A DNA stretch of 64,000 nucleotides. Source: Mesorhizobium wenxiniae (GTDB lineage Bacteria > Pseudomonadota > Alphaproteobacteria > Rhizobiales > Rhizobiaceae). The notes under the pieces are model-generated. The model had not been told where the DNA came from, made no database searches, and was given only the letters and a program-made list of their open reading frames with translations. The stretch spans positions 186,001-250,000 of the forward strand of contig NZ_NPKH01000027.1 in assembly GCF_002284535.1 (NCBI RefSeq), given 5' to 3'. Shown here piece by piece: positions 34,001 through 41,691 of the stretch (its first letter is position 1; every line of letters begins with the position of its first letter). A program made the position numbers and the translations under genes.

Positions 34001-34619
34001 CCCGTTCCAGCTCGACATATAGCCGGTCGCCGAACAGCGCCTTGAGCGCCAAAAGCCGCGTCTCGGCGAGGTCGCGGCGGTCCTCTTTCAGAGCATTGCC
34101 GATCGGGCCGCGCGGCCCGCCGCTGAGACAGATCAGGCCGTCGCAATGGCCGTGCAGCATCTCGGTCGTCAGATGCACGGCCTCGCCGGGCGGCGTTTCG
34201 AGATAGACCCGGCTGACCAGCCTGACCAGATTGCTGTAGCCGGCCTCGGTCGCCGCGATCAGGACCACGGGCCGCATTTCCGGGCCTTGCCGTCTGCGGT
34301 CGCGCTGGCTGTCGCTGGCTTCACCGGAAAAGGCGAGAGCGGTCTGGCAGCCAATGATCGGCTGAATGCCCTCCTTTACCGCCTTTTGCGCAAATTCGAG
34401 CGCGCCGAACAGATTGTTGGTGTCGGTGACGGCGATGGCCGGCGCGTCATCCTTCACCGCATGGCCGACAACGGTGCCGACCTGCAGTGCGCCTTCGAGC
34501 AGCGAATAGGCCGAATGCACGCGCAGATGAATGAACGGCCGCGCAGGCGCTTCCGGCCGCGATGCCTTCATGAAGGCCTCACGCCGCAACGGGTCGCGTG
34601 GAAGTGTCTCATTCGCCAT
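31092..34619 (-). CDS. dnaE: DNA polymerase III alpha subunit
   Basis: The replicative polymerase subunit. The start at 34619 (MANETLPRDPLRRE) gives 1175 residues, normal for DnaE1; the frame stays open upstream but without conservation, and an ATG 29 codons further in (MKASRPEAP) is an alternative. Order: PHP domain from HLRVHSAYSLLEGAL, polymerase palm with catalytic aspartates in PDFDIDFCQDRR, the GPGRGSGAGSLVAY finger motif, a helix-hairpin-helix region and a C-terminal OB domain (SVVITVSAEDRPEG). The last residues GVVEVELV are typical. Confidence 0.97.
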   Translation of the reverse strand: MANETLPRDPLRREAFMKASRPEAPARPFIHLRVHSAYSLLEGALQVGTVVGHAVKDDAPAIAVTDTNNLFGALEFAQKAVKEGIQPIIGCQTALAFSGEASDSQRDRRRQGPEMRPVVLIAATEAGYSNLVRLVSRVYLETPPGEAVHLTTEMLHGHCDGLICLSGGPRGPIGNALKEDRRDLAETRLLALKALFGDRLYVELERVSGYDRAIEKSSVDLAYINDLPLVATNEAFFSSRDDYEAHDALIAIAEGSVVAVDNRRRLSPDNFLRSQADMARLFADLPEAIDNTVEIALRCSYYPKTRNPILPRFAGGDVADADAAVKAEAQELARQAHEGLEARLAAHGPTAGYTAEQYRERLDFELGVIERMKYPGYFLIVADFIKWAKAQGIPVGPGRGSGAGSLVAYSTTITDIDPLRFSLLFERFLNPDRVSMPDFDIDFCQDRREEVIRYVQQKYGRDQVGQIITFGTLQARAVLRDVGRVLQMPYGQVDKLSKMVPSNPANPVKLADAIANEPRFAEEAEREPIVQTLLDMAQKLEGLYRHASTHAAGIVIGDRPLWELVPMYRDPRSDMPVTQFNMKYVEQAGLVKFDFLGLKTLTVLETAVKLIRRRGIEIDLAHIPLDDPDTYAMLSRGEVVGVFQVESAGMRKALIGMRPDCIEDIIALVALYRPGPMENIPTYNARKHGEEEMASIHPKIDHLVKETQGVIVYQEQVMQIAQELAGYSLGEADLLRRAMGKKIRAEMDKQRERFVSGAVERGVGKPQADFIFDLLAKFADYGFNKSHAAAYAVVSYQTAYLKAHYPVEFLAASMTLDMGNTDKLADFRQDALRLGVDVVAPSVISSFRAFEVGENRIFYSLAALKGVGDAAVEHIVAKRGEKPFKNLADFCERVDPKIVGKRVFESLIMAGALDCFGHDRAAMMAGVERMMGLASLAQQNAMSGQHDIFGASLGAQSQALNLPATDPWLAADRLHREFQVVGFYLSAHPLDEYKAALQKMRVQNWAEFSAAVKRGAAAGRLAGTVTTKQERKTRTGNKMGVVQFSDTSGQYEAVLFSEGLAQYRDLLEPGRSVVITVSAEDRPEGVNLRIQTVQSLEDEASRIQKALRIFVRDDRPASAIQSQLTQRGDSQVSIIVIKDEAQGEVEIELPNRYRVSPQIASAMRAVPGVVEVELV

Positions 34620-34807
34620 GGTATTTTTTAGCGCCGCTTGAAAGGACTCAGCCGGGAAAATGTATTGTCCGGCAGGAGGTAACACGAGTCCAGCGGTAGT
34701 GATTAGGCCGTGAACCCATAAACTGGGATTCACCGAGATGGCTGGGAAGCGGGCGTTGCCATGCGTTCCCAAGCTGCTAAGTCTACTCCGTGTTGGAAGT
34801 AGCGCGC

Positions 34808-35287
34808 ATGTCACTTTCGCGATTCGTTGAGAAGTGGACCATCCCTACATATCCCCCTGAGTCAGTCTCAGAGGAGGATTTGGGTGCTGCTGAGGAGCAG
34901 CTGGGCGTCCACTTTCCCGAAGACTATCGACAAGCAGTACTTGACGTCGGGTTGCCTCGGCCGACAATCGCGCTGTTAGACGCGATCGTCGAGCGTGAAC
35001 TGGATCTGCACGATCTTCATGACTTCTATTCTCCTAAGGAGATCGTTGAGGAAACGCTTAGCTGGCGTGAGATCGGGATGCCTGATCGGCTTGTAGCTAT
35101 CGCGAGCGATGGGTCCGGAAACAAGTTCTGCTTCAATGCAGACCAGCTCGGCGGTGACAGCGCCGGCATGCGGGCAATTTGGTTCTTCGATCACGACTTT
35201 GGAACCGTCGATGAGGTTGCACCAAGTTTTCATGCGTGGATTGACGCCCTTTGCGACGTCGAGCCGTGGCGCGAGGAGCCGAGTTAA
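34808..35287 (+). CDS. SUKH (SMI1/KNR4) family protein, orphan immunity-like
   Basis: A 159-residue protein with the SMI1/KNR4 core: a helix with EEDLGAAEEQLGVHFPEDYRQAVLDVG, and later IASDGSGNKFCFN and IWFFDHDFG. The superfamily includes many immunity proteins of contact-dependent and polymorphic toxin systems. No toxin gene is adjacent; it stands between dnaE and the carboxylase gene. Codon use and base composition look less GC-rich than its neighbours, suggesting transfer. The start at 34808 is preferred over one six codons upstream. Confidence 0.8.
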   Translation: MSLSRFVEKWTIPTYPPESVSEEDLGAAEEQLGVHFPEDYRQAVLDVGLPRPTIALLDAIVERELDLHDLHDFYSPKEIVEETLSWREIGMPDRLVAIASDGSGNKFCFNADQLGGDSAGMRAIWFFDHDFGTVDEVAPSFHAWIDALCDVEPWREEPS

Positions 35288-35624
35288 GTCCGCAGCACCC
35301 ACCACGTTAGTCGAAAAGAAGCCTGAAACAAAAAACCGTCGGCGCCAACCAGCACCTTACCCAGATTAGTAACATAGCTGCCGGAACAAAGCAAGAACAA
35401 ATACGTTGCGACAGCAGAAAATTTGAATACCTCACCGCCTCGCCTCGTCCATCCTCCAGTGAGCGTGCTTTGGAAGTCGCGTTCCTTCGTGCCCCCCTGT
35501 CCTGCCTGACATCTCCCCCTCCAGTGGTGGGATTGGCTGTCATCTCGGCTTTCGCCAATCTCGTAGGATGCAGAAAGGGCGCTGTCCCGCCAACTTCTGA
35601 CGGGCGTCGAGGCGGGTTTCAGCC
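35288..35624. other. 337-bp gap with probable dispersed-repeat sequence
   Basis: No supported gene. The 5' part is A-rich relative to neighbours. The part around 35485-35560 (CTGTCCTGCCTGACATCTCC and following) resembles a dispersed intergenic sequence I associate with Mesorhizobium. A GGAAC-N16-CGTT match lies at 35383-35407 on the plus strand. Confidence 0.4.
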
Positions 35625-37637
35625 TCACGCGAATTCCATGATCACCGCATCGACTGCGAGGCTGTCGCCCGGCTTAGCCTTGAGTTTCGACACGGTAAGA
35701 TCGCGCTCGGCGCGCAGCACGTTTTCCATCTTCATCGCCTCGACGACCGCCAGCGTCTCGCCGGCCTTGACCTCCTGCCCCTCGGCAACGGCAATCGACA
35801 CGACGAGGCCGGGCATCGGGCAGAGCAGCATCTTCGACGTGTCGGGCGCCACTTTTTCCGGCATCAGCCTTTCGAGCTCCGCGGTGCGCGGCAGCATGGC
35901 GCGTGCCGTCACCGACATGCCTTTCCAGGCGATGCGAAATCCGTTCGGCACCGGCCTGATCTGCGCGGCAACCCTGCGGTCGCCGACCGTGCCGCGCCAG
36001 ATGAGATCGCCCGGCCGCCAGTCGGACGCCACCGTCAGCGCCTTGCCACCGTCGATCGACATGTGGAGCTCCAGCGGAATGGAAATCATGCCTCCAAGGA
36101 CAGAGGCCGAAAGGTAATCCTCGCCGATCTTGATCACCCAGTCGCGTTTCAGGGCACCCGAATGCGGCGCCAGCCGCCCGCCCAGCCGGTCGAGCCGGTC
36201 GCGGCGCAGCAGTTCGACCGCGGTGGCGATGGCTGCGAAAATGGCCTTTTCCTGGCTATCAGGCGCGATCGGCGCGAAGCCATCAGGATATTCCTCTGAT
36301 ATGAAGGCGGTCGAAATCAGCCCTTCCCGCCAGCGCGGATGCTGCATCAGCGCCGCCAGGAACGGCATGTTGTGCTCGATGCCGTCGACGACGAAGCTGT
36401 CGAGCGCCTCCGACATGGCGTCGATGGCGGCGAGCCGCGTCGGTGCCCAGGTGCACAGCTTGGCGACCATCGGATCATAGAACATCGAGATTTCCGAACC
36501 CTCGGTGACGCCGGTATCGTTTCGGACGACGACGTCGCCGAACCGTCCCTCTTCCGGTGGCCGGTATCTCATCAGCCGGCCAATCGACGGCAGGAAATTG
36601 CGATACGGGTCCTCGGCGTAGAGCCGGCTTTCCACCGCCCAGCCGTTCAGCTTGACATCGCTTTGCTTGATAGCGAGCTTTTCGCCGGCGGCTATGCGGA
36701 TCATCTGCTCGACCAGATCGATGCCGGTGACGAGCTCGGTTACCGGGTGCTCGACCTGCAATCGCGTATTCATTTCAAGGAAATAGAAGTTCTTTTCGCC
36801 GTCGACGATGAACTCAACCGTGCCGGCGCTCTGATAGTCGACCGCCCTGGCCAGCGCCACCGACTGCTCGCCCATGGCTTTCCGGGTCTTGGCGTCGAGG
36901 AAGGGCGAAGGCGCCTCTTCGACGATCTTCTGGTTGCGGCGCTGGATCGAGCATTCGCGCTCGCCGAGGTAAAGCGCGTTGCCGTGCGCGTCGGCCAGCA
37001 CCTGGATCTCGATGTGGCGCGGATTGACCACGAACTTCTCGATGAAGACGCGGTCGTCGCCGAACGAGCTTTTGGCCTCGGATCGCGCCCGGTCGAACCC
37101 GTCGCGCACCTCGGCCTTGCTCCAGGCGATGCGCATGCCCTTGCCGCCGCCACCGGCCGAGGCCTTGATCATCACGGGATAGCCGATCTCGCCGGCTATT
37201 TTCTCGGCATGACCCGCATTCTCGATGGTGCCAAGCCAGCCGGGTACCGTCGACACGTTCGCAGCATTTGCGAATTTCTTCGATTCGATCTTATCGCCCA
37301 TCGCCCTGATCGCTTTGGGTTTCGGGCCGATGAAGATGATGCCTTCTTTCTCCAACGCTTCACAGAAGGATGCGCGTTCGGACAAAAAACCGTAGCCGGG
37401 ATGCACGGCTTCAGCACCGGTCGCCTTGCAGGCGGCGATGATATTCTCCGGCACCAGATAGCTCTGCGCGGCCTGCGAAGGCCCGATATGCACAGCCTCG
37501 TCGGCCATCTCGACATGCACGGCGTCGCGATCGGCATCCGAATAGACCGCGACGGTGGCCATGCACATCTTGCGCGCCGTCTTGATGACGCGGCAGGCGA
37601 TCTCGCCGCGATTGGCGATCAGGATTTTTGCGAACAT
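35625..37637 (-). CDS. pccA: Biotin-dependent acyl-CoA carboxylase alpha subunit (propionyl-CoA type)
   Basis: A 670-residue subunit that carries biotin carboxylase and biotin carrier in one chain. N-terminal FAKILIANRGEIACRVIKTARK, the ATP-grasp glycine loop (KASAGGGGKGMR near residue 160) and the RDCSIQRRNQK-like motif (here ECSIQRRNQKIVEEAPS) mark the carboxylase. The C-terminal carrier has the biotinylated lysine in VVEAMKMENVL near residue 635. Length and carrier fusion fit propionyl-CoA carboxylase, but an acetyl- or methylcrotonyl-type substrate is not excluded because the beta subunit is not in the window. Confidence 0.9.
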   Translation of the reverse strand: MFAKILIANRGEIACRVIKTARKMCMATVAVYSDADRDAVHVEMADEAVHIGPSQAAQSYLVPENIIAACKATGAEAVHPGYGFLSERASFCEALEKEGIIFIGPKPKAIRAMGDKIESKKFANAANVSTVPGWLGTIENAGHAEKIAGEIGYPVMIKASAGGGGKGMRIAWSKAEVRDGFDRARSEAKSSFGDDRVFIEKFVVNPRHIEIQVLADAHGNALYLGERECSIQRRNQKIVEEAPSPFLDAKTRKAMGEQSVALARAVDYQSAGTVEFIVDGEKNFYFLEMNTRLQVEHPVTELVTGIDLVEQMIRIAAGEKLAIKQSDVKLNGWAVESRLYAEDPYRNFLPSIGRLMRYRPPEEGRFGDVVVRNDTGVTEGSEISMFYDPMVAKLCTWAPTRLAAIDAMSEALDSFVVDGIEHNMPFLAALMQHPRWREGLISTAFISEEYPDGFAPIAPDSQEKAIFAAIATAVELLRRDRLDRLGGRLAPHSGALKRDWVIKIGEDYLSASVLGGMISIPLELHMSIDGGKALTVASDWRPGDLIWRGTVGDRRVAAQIRPVPNGFRIAWKGMSVTARAMLPRTAELERLMPEKVAPDTSKMLLCPMPGLVVSIAVAEGQEVKAGETLAVVEAMKMENVLRAERDLTVSKLKAKPGDSLAVDAVIMEFA

Positions 37638-37839
37638 GCGGGTCTTATTCCCTCGGCTGCCTTTCTTTTATGGGCTTCGCCCGGCCGGTCAAGGCAAGTT
37701 GGCGCATATCCCGGGCGCAAGTCGCCTAGTGACGACCAAAGCCCGGCCACGAACTGTCAATTCGTCCCATAGTCCAGCACCTGCAGATACGCTAATGCTC
37801 GGCCTCGATTGCAGATTTTGCCCTGAGAGGAGATTCCCG

Positions 37840-38967
37840 ATGAAAACCCGTGCCGCTGTCGCTGTCGCCGCCGGAAAGCCGCTGGAGATCCTGGAGGTCG
37901 ACCTCGAAGGCCCGCGCAACGGCGAGGTGCTGGTCGAGATCAAGGCGACCGGCATCTGCCACACCGACGAATTCACGCTGTCGGGCGCCGATCCTGAAGG
38001 CATTTTTCCGGCGATCCTCGGCCATGAGGGTGCGGGAATCGTCGTCGACGTAGGCAAGGGCGTCACCTCGGTCAAGAAGGGTGACCACATCATCCCGCTC
38101 TACACGCCGGAATGCCGGCAATGCCCGTCCTGCCTGTCCAGAAAAACCAATCTGTGCACCGCGATCCGCGCCACGCAAGGGCAAGGCCTGATGCCGGACG
38201 GCTCGTCGCGCTTCTCGATCGGCAAGGACAAGATCTTCCACTATATGGGCTGCTCGACCTTCTCCAACTTCACCGTGCTGCCCGAGATCGCGGTGGCCAA
38301 GGTCAATCCCGACGCACCCTTCGACAAGATCTGCTACATCGGCTGCGGCGTCACCACCGGCATCGGCGCGGTGATCAACACGGCCAAGGTGGAGATCGGC
38401 GCCACGGCCGCCGTCTTCGGCCTCGGCGGCATTGGCCTCAACGTCATCCAGGGGCTGCGCCTTGCCGGCGCTGATATGATCATCGGCGTCGACCTGAACA
38501 ACGACAAGAAGGAATGGGGCGAGAAATTCGGCATGACGCATTTCGTCAATCCGAAGGAGATCGATGGCGATATCGTGCCCTATCTCGTCAACATGACCAA
38601 GCGCGGCGCCGACCAGATCGGCGGCGCCGACTATACGTTCGACTGCACGGGCAGCACCAAGGTGATGCGGCAGGCCCTTGAAGCATCGCACCGCGGCTGG
38701 GGCAAGTCGGTCGTCATCGGCGTTGCCGGCGCCGGCCAGGAGATCTCGACGCGGCCGTTCCAGCTGGTCACCGGACGCACCTGGATGGGCACCGCCTTTG
38801 GCGGCGCGCGCGGCCGCACCGACGTGCCGAAGATCGTCGACTGGTATATGGACGGCAAAATCGAGATCGACCCGATGATCACCCACACGCTGAAGCTGGA
38901 GGACATCAACAAGGGTTTTGACCTGATGCATCAGGGCAAGAGCATCAGGAGCGTGGTGGTTTACTAG
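37840..38967 (+). CDS. adhC: S-(hydroxymethyl)glutathione dehydrogenase / class III alcohol dehydrogenase
   Basis: This enzyme oxidises the glutathione adduct of formaldehyde with NAD and can also reduce S-nitrosoglutathione. The 375-residue product starts MKTRAAVAVAAGKPLEI after GAGAGGAG. Catalytic zinc ligands are in GICHTDEFTLSG and GHEGAGIV; structural zinc cysteines in CRQCPSC...NLC; the NAD fold motif is GLGGIGLNVIQG. The class III signature around TRPFQLVTGRTW is present. It reads divergently from the carboxylase gene. Confidence 0.96.
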   Translation: MKTRAAVAVAAGKPLEILEVDLEGPRNGEVLVEIKATGICHTDEFTLSGADPEGIFPAILGHEGAGIVVDVGKGVTSVKKGDHIIPLYTPECRQCPSCLSRKTNLCTAIRATQGQGLMPDGSSRFSIGKDKIFHYMGCSTFSNFTVLPEIAVAKVNPDAPFDKICYIGCGVTTGIGAVINTAKVEIGATAAVFGLGGIGLNVIQGLRLAGADMIIGVDLNNDKKEWGEKFGMTHFVNPKEIDGDIVPYLVNMTKRGADQIGGADYTFDCTGSTKVMRQALEASHRGWGKSVVIGVAGAGQEISTRPFQLVTGRTWMGTAFGGARGRTDVPKIVDWYMDGKIEIDPMITHTLKLEDINKGFDLMHQGKSIRSVVVY

Positions 38968-39035
38968 GTGAAGGAGGTTCAAATTCGCGTTCGTATTGCC
39001 GTTCGCAGTCACCGCGAAGTTAATCAGGCACTCCC

Positions 39036-39362
39036 ATGAATCCTGAGACTCTCAAGAATTGGAAACTGAAGCTCCGGAACGGGCGGATGAAGACAGCGTT
39101 CCGTCACTTCACGGTTCTGGCCGAGGGCGAGGTTGTATCTCCCAATGAGGACTTTGAAACAGAGCCCGGGCCGGCTTTCTTTGGAATGAAACTTTGGGCG
39201 TCGGACGCGGATCAAGCGATCGATGTGATACGCACCATCGGCCAACACATTGGTTTCTCCTCCACTGGAAGAATTTACGTCTATGACACTGAGCCCACTG
39301 AGCCGCCCGGCACCGAGCCGCGCGGCTACGAGCTGAAATTCACGCCGTATGAACACGACTAA
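39036..39362 (+). CDS. Small hypothetical protein overlapping the next gene
   Basis: A 108-residue protein with no recognised family: NGRMKTAFRHFTVLAEGEVV near the start, FGMKLWASDADQAIDVIRTIGQHIGF in the middle, an acidic-proline segment (DTEPTEPPGTEP) and a terminal YELKFTPYEHD. No signal or membrane segment. It overlaps the following YaiI/YqxD gene by 14 bp. Base composition is less GC-rich than the neighbours. The size and acidic character resemble immunity proteins, but that is only an impression. Confidence 0.65.
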   Translation: MNPETLKNWKLKLRNGRMKTAFRHFTVLAEGEVVSPNEDFETEPGPAFFGMKLWASDADQAIDVIRTIGQHIGFSSTGRIYVYDTEPTEPPGTEPRGYELKFTPYEHD

Positions 39363-39843
39363 CATCAACCAAGAACGAAGCCGCCTACAGATTCTCGTCG
39401 ATGCCGATGCCTGTCCGGTGAAGGCCGAGGTCGAGAAAGTCGCGGAGCGCCATGGCGTCGTCGTCACCTTCGTCTCCAATGGCGGCCTGCGCCCGTCGCG
39501 CGATCCGATGATCCGCAACGTCGTCGTGTCCAAGGGCGCCGATGCGGCTGACGACTGGATCGTCGATAATGCCAAGCCCAACGACATTGTGGTGACAGCC
39601 GACATCCCGCTTGCCGCCCGCACGGTGGCACTCGGCGCCCACGTGCTTGGGCCGACCGGGCGCCCGTTCACGCCGGAAACGATCGGCATGGCGGTGGCCA
39701 TGCGCGACCTCAAGCAGCATCTGCGCGAGACCGGCGAGAGCAAGGGCTACAATGCCGGTTTCGCGCCGCAGGACCGCTCGCGGTTTCTCGGCGAGCTCGA
39801 CCGCATCCTGCGGCGTGCGCTGAAATCCGCCGCCTTGGGCTAG
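39349..39843 (+). CDS. YaiI/YqxD (DUF188) family protein
   Basis: A 164-residue protein of the UPF0178 family with a PIN-like nuclease fold. The diagnostic segments are ILVDADACPVKAEVEKVAERHG at the start, GADAADDWIVDNAKPNDIVVTADIPLA and GRPFTPETIGMAVAMRDL. The acidic residues fit a metal-dependent nuclease site, though no activity is established. Its start lies within the last codons of the preceding small gene; an ATG-initiated start nearer the conserved core is not available. Confidence 0.9.
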   Translation: MNTTNINQERSRLQILVDADACPVKAEVEKVAERHGVVVTFVSNGGLRPSRDPMIRNVVVSKGADAADDWIVDNAKPNDIVVTADIPLAARTVALGAHVLGPTGRPFTPETIGMAVAMRDLKQHLRETGESKGYNAGFAPQDRSRFLGELDRILRRALKSAALG

Positions 39844-39885
39844 CTCCGCCGCACTGGGCTAGCCCTTGACCCGAACCGGAGGTCA

Positions 39886-39950
39886 GCGGAGCAAAATCCG
39901 AATGGATTTTTCGGGATCATGCGCACAATCAAAAAGTGCTACAATGTTGT
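39886..39950. repeat. Dispersed rhizobial intergenic repeat (partial)
   Basis: AGCAAAATCCGAATGGATTT followed by a GGATCATGCGCA segment and AATCAAAAAGTGCTA. The last block, reverse-complemented, resembles TAACACTTTGA in the repeat at about 52383, so both are probably copies of one family. Confidence 0.5.
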
Positions 39951-40007
39951 TTGCGCGTCCTAAAGACGAGCGGCGGTATAGAAGACGGACCGCCTCCGAG
40001 CCGGGCC

Positions 40008-40691
40008 ATGACGACCGATATGCCCCTGAAGAAACCACTGCACCGCCACATGCAGTTCGCGGTGTCGGCCTGCATCGGTGTGGTGGCGCTGGTGATCGCG
40101 CTGCTCTTGCGCACTCCGCTGGCCTTTTCGATCGGCGCCAATGCGTTTTTCGCCGCCTACACCGTCATCGTCGTCGCCCAGATGCCGCTGCTCACCGACC
40201 GCTATCTGAGCAAGAATGCCCGCGCCACCGACCAGCCGGTGCTGGTCATCTTTGGCGTGACGCTGATTGTCGTCGCCGTCGCCATCATCTCGTTGTTCCA
40301 ATTGATCAATCGCGAGCGCAGCGCGCATCCTGTCGAACTCACCTTCGCGCTGCTGTCGATCCCGCTCGGCTGGTTCACCATCCACGCCATGACGGCGCTG
40401 CATTACGCCCATGTTTACTGGCTGAACGATGAAGAGACCGACCCCGGCAGCAAAGCGAAGCAGAGAAAGCCCGTCGGCGGCCTCGTGTTTGCGGGTAAGG
40501 AGCGGCCGGACGGCTGGGATTTCCTCTATTTCTCGACCACCGTCGGCATGACTTCACAAACCTCCGATACCGCGGTTTCGACCACGCAAATGCGTCGCAT
40601 CGTCCTCTTGCATTCGATCGTGTCGTTCTTTTTCAATACAGTGATCGTCGCCGCCGCGGTCAATCTCGCCGTTAGTCTCGGGAGCCGGTAG
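40008..40691 (+). CDS. DUF1345 family membrane protein
   Basis: A 227-residue inner-membrane protein with about five hydrophobic segments. Family signatures are the segment WDFLYFSTTVGMTSQTSDTA and the terminal helix IVSFFFNTVIVAAAVNLAV. DUF1345 proteins are uncharacterised. The start at 40008 or 40020 is preferred over the longer frame from 39936 because the conserved part begins LHRHMQFAVSACIGV. Confidence 0.85.
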   Translation: MTTDMPLKKPLHRHMQFAVSACIGVVALVIALLLRTPLAFSIGANAFFAAYTVIVVAQMPLLTDRYLSKNARATDQPVLVIFGVTLIVVAVAIISLFQLINRERSAHPVELTFALLSIPLGWFTIHAMTALHYAHVYWLNDEETDPGSKAKQRKPVGGLVFAGKERPDGWDFLYFSTTVGMTSQTSDTAVSTTQMRRIVLLHSIVSFFFNTVIVAAAVNLAVSLGSR

Positions 40692-40805
40692 TACCAAGCA
40701 GGCCGTAATAATTTCGTGATCGGATGAAACATCGCTTTGGCTGGCAACGTATTGGGAGGAGAACGATCGGAAAGGCCGACTGAGCGGCCGGAAGGACGCG
40801 AGAAA

Positions 40806-41690
40806 ATGGAATCGGTTGTCAGGAGCCAATCCTCCGTCGGGCCAGATACTGCCGCGCCGAAGGACGCAACGCTGATCTACCGGCAGTCGCGCTGGACTCG
40901 GCTGACGCACTGGCTCTGGGCCATCTCGCTGTTCTTCATGCTGCTTTCCGGCCTGCAGATCTTCAACGCGCGCCCTCAGCTCTATATCGGCAAGGAGTCG
41001 GGATTCGCATACAACAACACCATCTTCGCCATCGGCGCCGAGAACACCGCAAACGGTCCGCGCGGCTACACCGAAATCTTCGGCAAGCGCTTCGATACCA
41101 CCGGTGTGCTCGGCTGGTCGGGCCCGGCGGGTCGGGAGACGTCCCGCGCCTTCCCGTCCTGGGCGACGATCCCGTCATACTACGACCTCGGCACCGCCCG
41201 CGTCGTCCATTTCTTCTTCGCCTGGATACTGACCACGACACTGGTCGTCTGGCTGGTCGCCAGCTTGATCAATGGCCATCTGCGCCGCGATCTTGCCCCG
41301 CGCATCGACGATCTCAGGCGTTTGCCGCGAGACATCGCCGATCATGCCAGGCTCAAGTTCCACCATAGGCGCGAGTACAACACGCTGCAGAAGATGGCCT
41401 ATGGCGGCGTCATGTTCGTGCTGCTGCCGCTGATGATAATCACCGGCCTTGCCATGTCGCCGAGCATGAACGCGGTGCTACCGTTCCTCAACGATCTGCT
41501 CGGCGGCCGGCAAACGGCACGGACGATTCATTTCATCGTGATGCTGCTGCTCGTCGCCTTCTTCATCATCCATATCGTGATGATCTTCGCCGCCGGCCCG
41601 ATCAACGAGTTGCGTTCCATTATCACCGGCTGGTACCGAACCGATCCGCCGGCGGCCCATGGCAGCAAGACGCCCCAGAGGAGTGCGTGA
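40806..41690 (+). CDS. Cytochrome b/b6-type membrane subunit
   Basis: A 294-residue di-heme-type cytochrome b with about four membrane helices. Probable heme ligands are His35 (RLTHWLWAI), His135 (RVVHFFFAW), His242 (RTIHFIVM) and His256 (FIIHIVMIF). The start MESVVRSQSS at 40806 fits; the longer frame is not conserved. The next gene, a molybdopterin oxidoreductase, starts one base after its stop, so this subunit probably passes electrons between the quinone pool and that enzyme. Confidence 0.9.
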   Translation: MESVVRSQSSVGPDTAAPKDATLIYRQSRWTRLTHWLWAISLFFMLLSGLQIFNARPQLYIGKESGFAYNNTIFAIGAENTANGPRGYTEIFGKRFDTTGVLGWSGPAGRETSRAFPSWATIPSYYDLGTARVVHFFFAWILTTTLVVWLVASLINGHLRRDLAPRIDDLRRLPRDIADHARLKFHHRREYNTLQKMAYGGVMFVLLPLMIITGLAMSPSMNAVLPFLNDLLGGRQTARTIHFIVMLLLVAFFIIHIVMIFAAGPINELRSIITGWYRTDPPAAHGSKTPQRSA

Positions 41691-41691
41691 G

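Noticed and set aside
35284..35628. 114-codon minus-strand frame in the gap after the SUKH gene
   Set aside because: No family, no good ribosome binding site, and much of it is repeat-like intergenic sequence.
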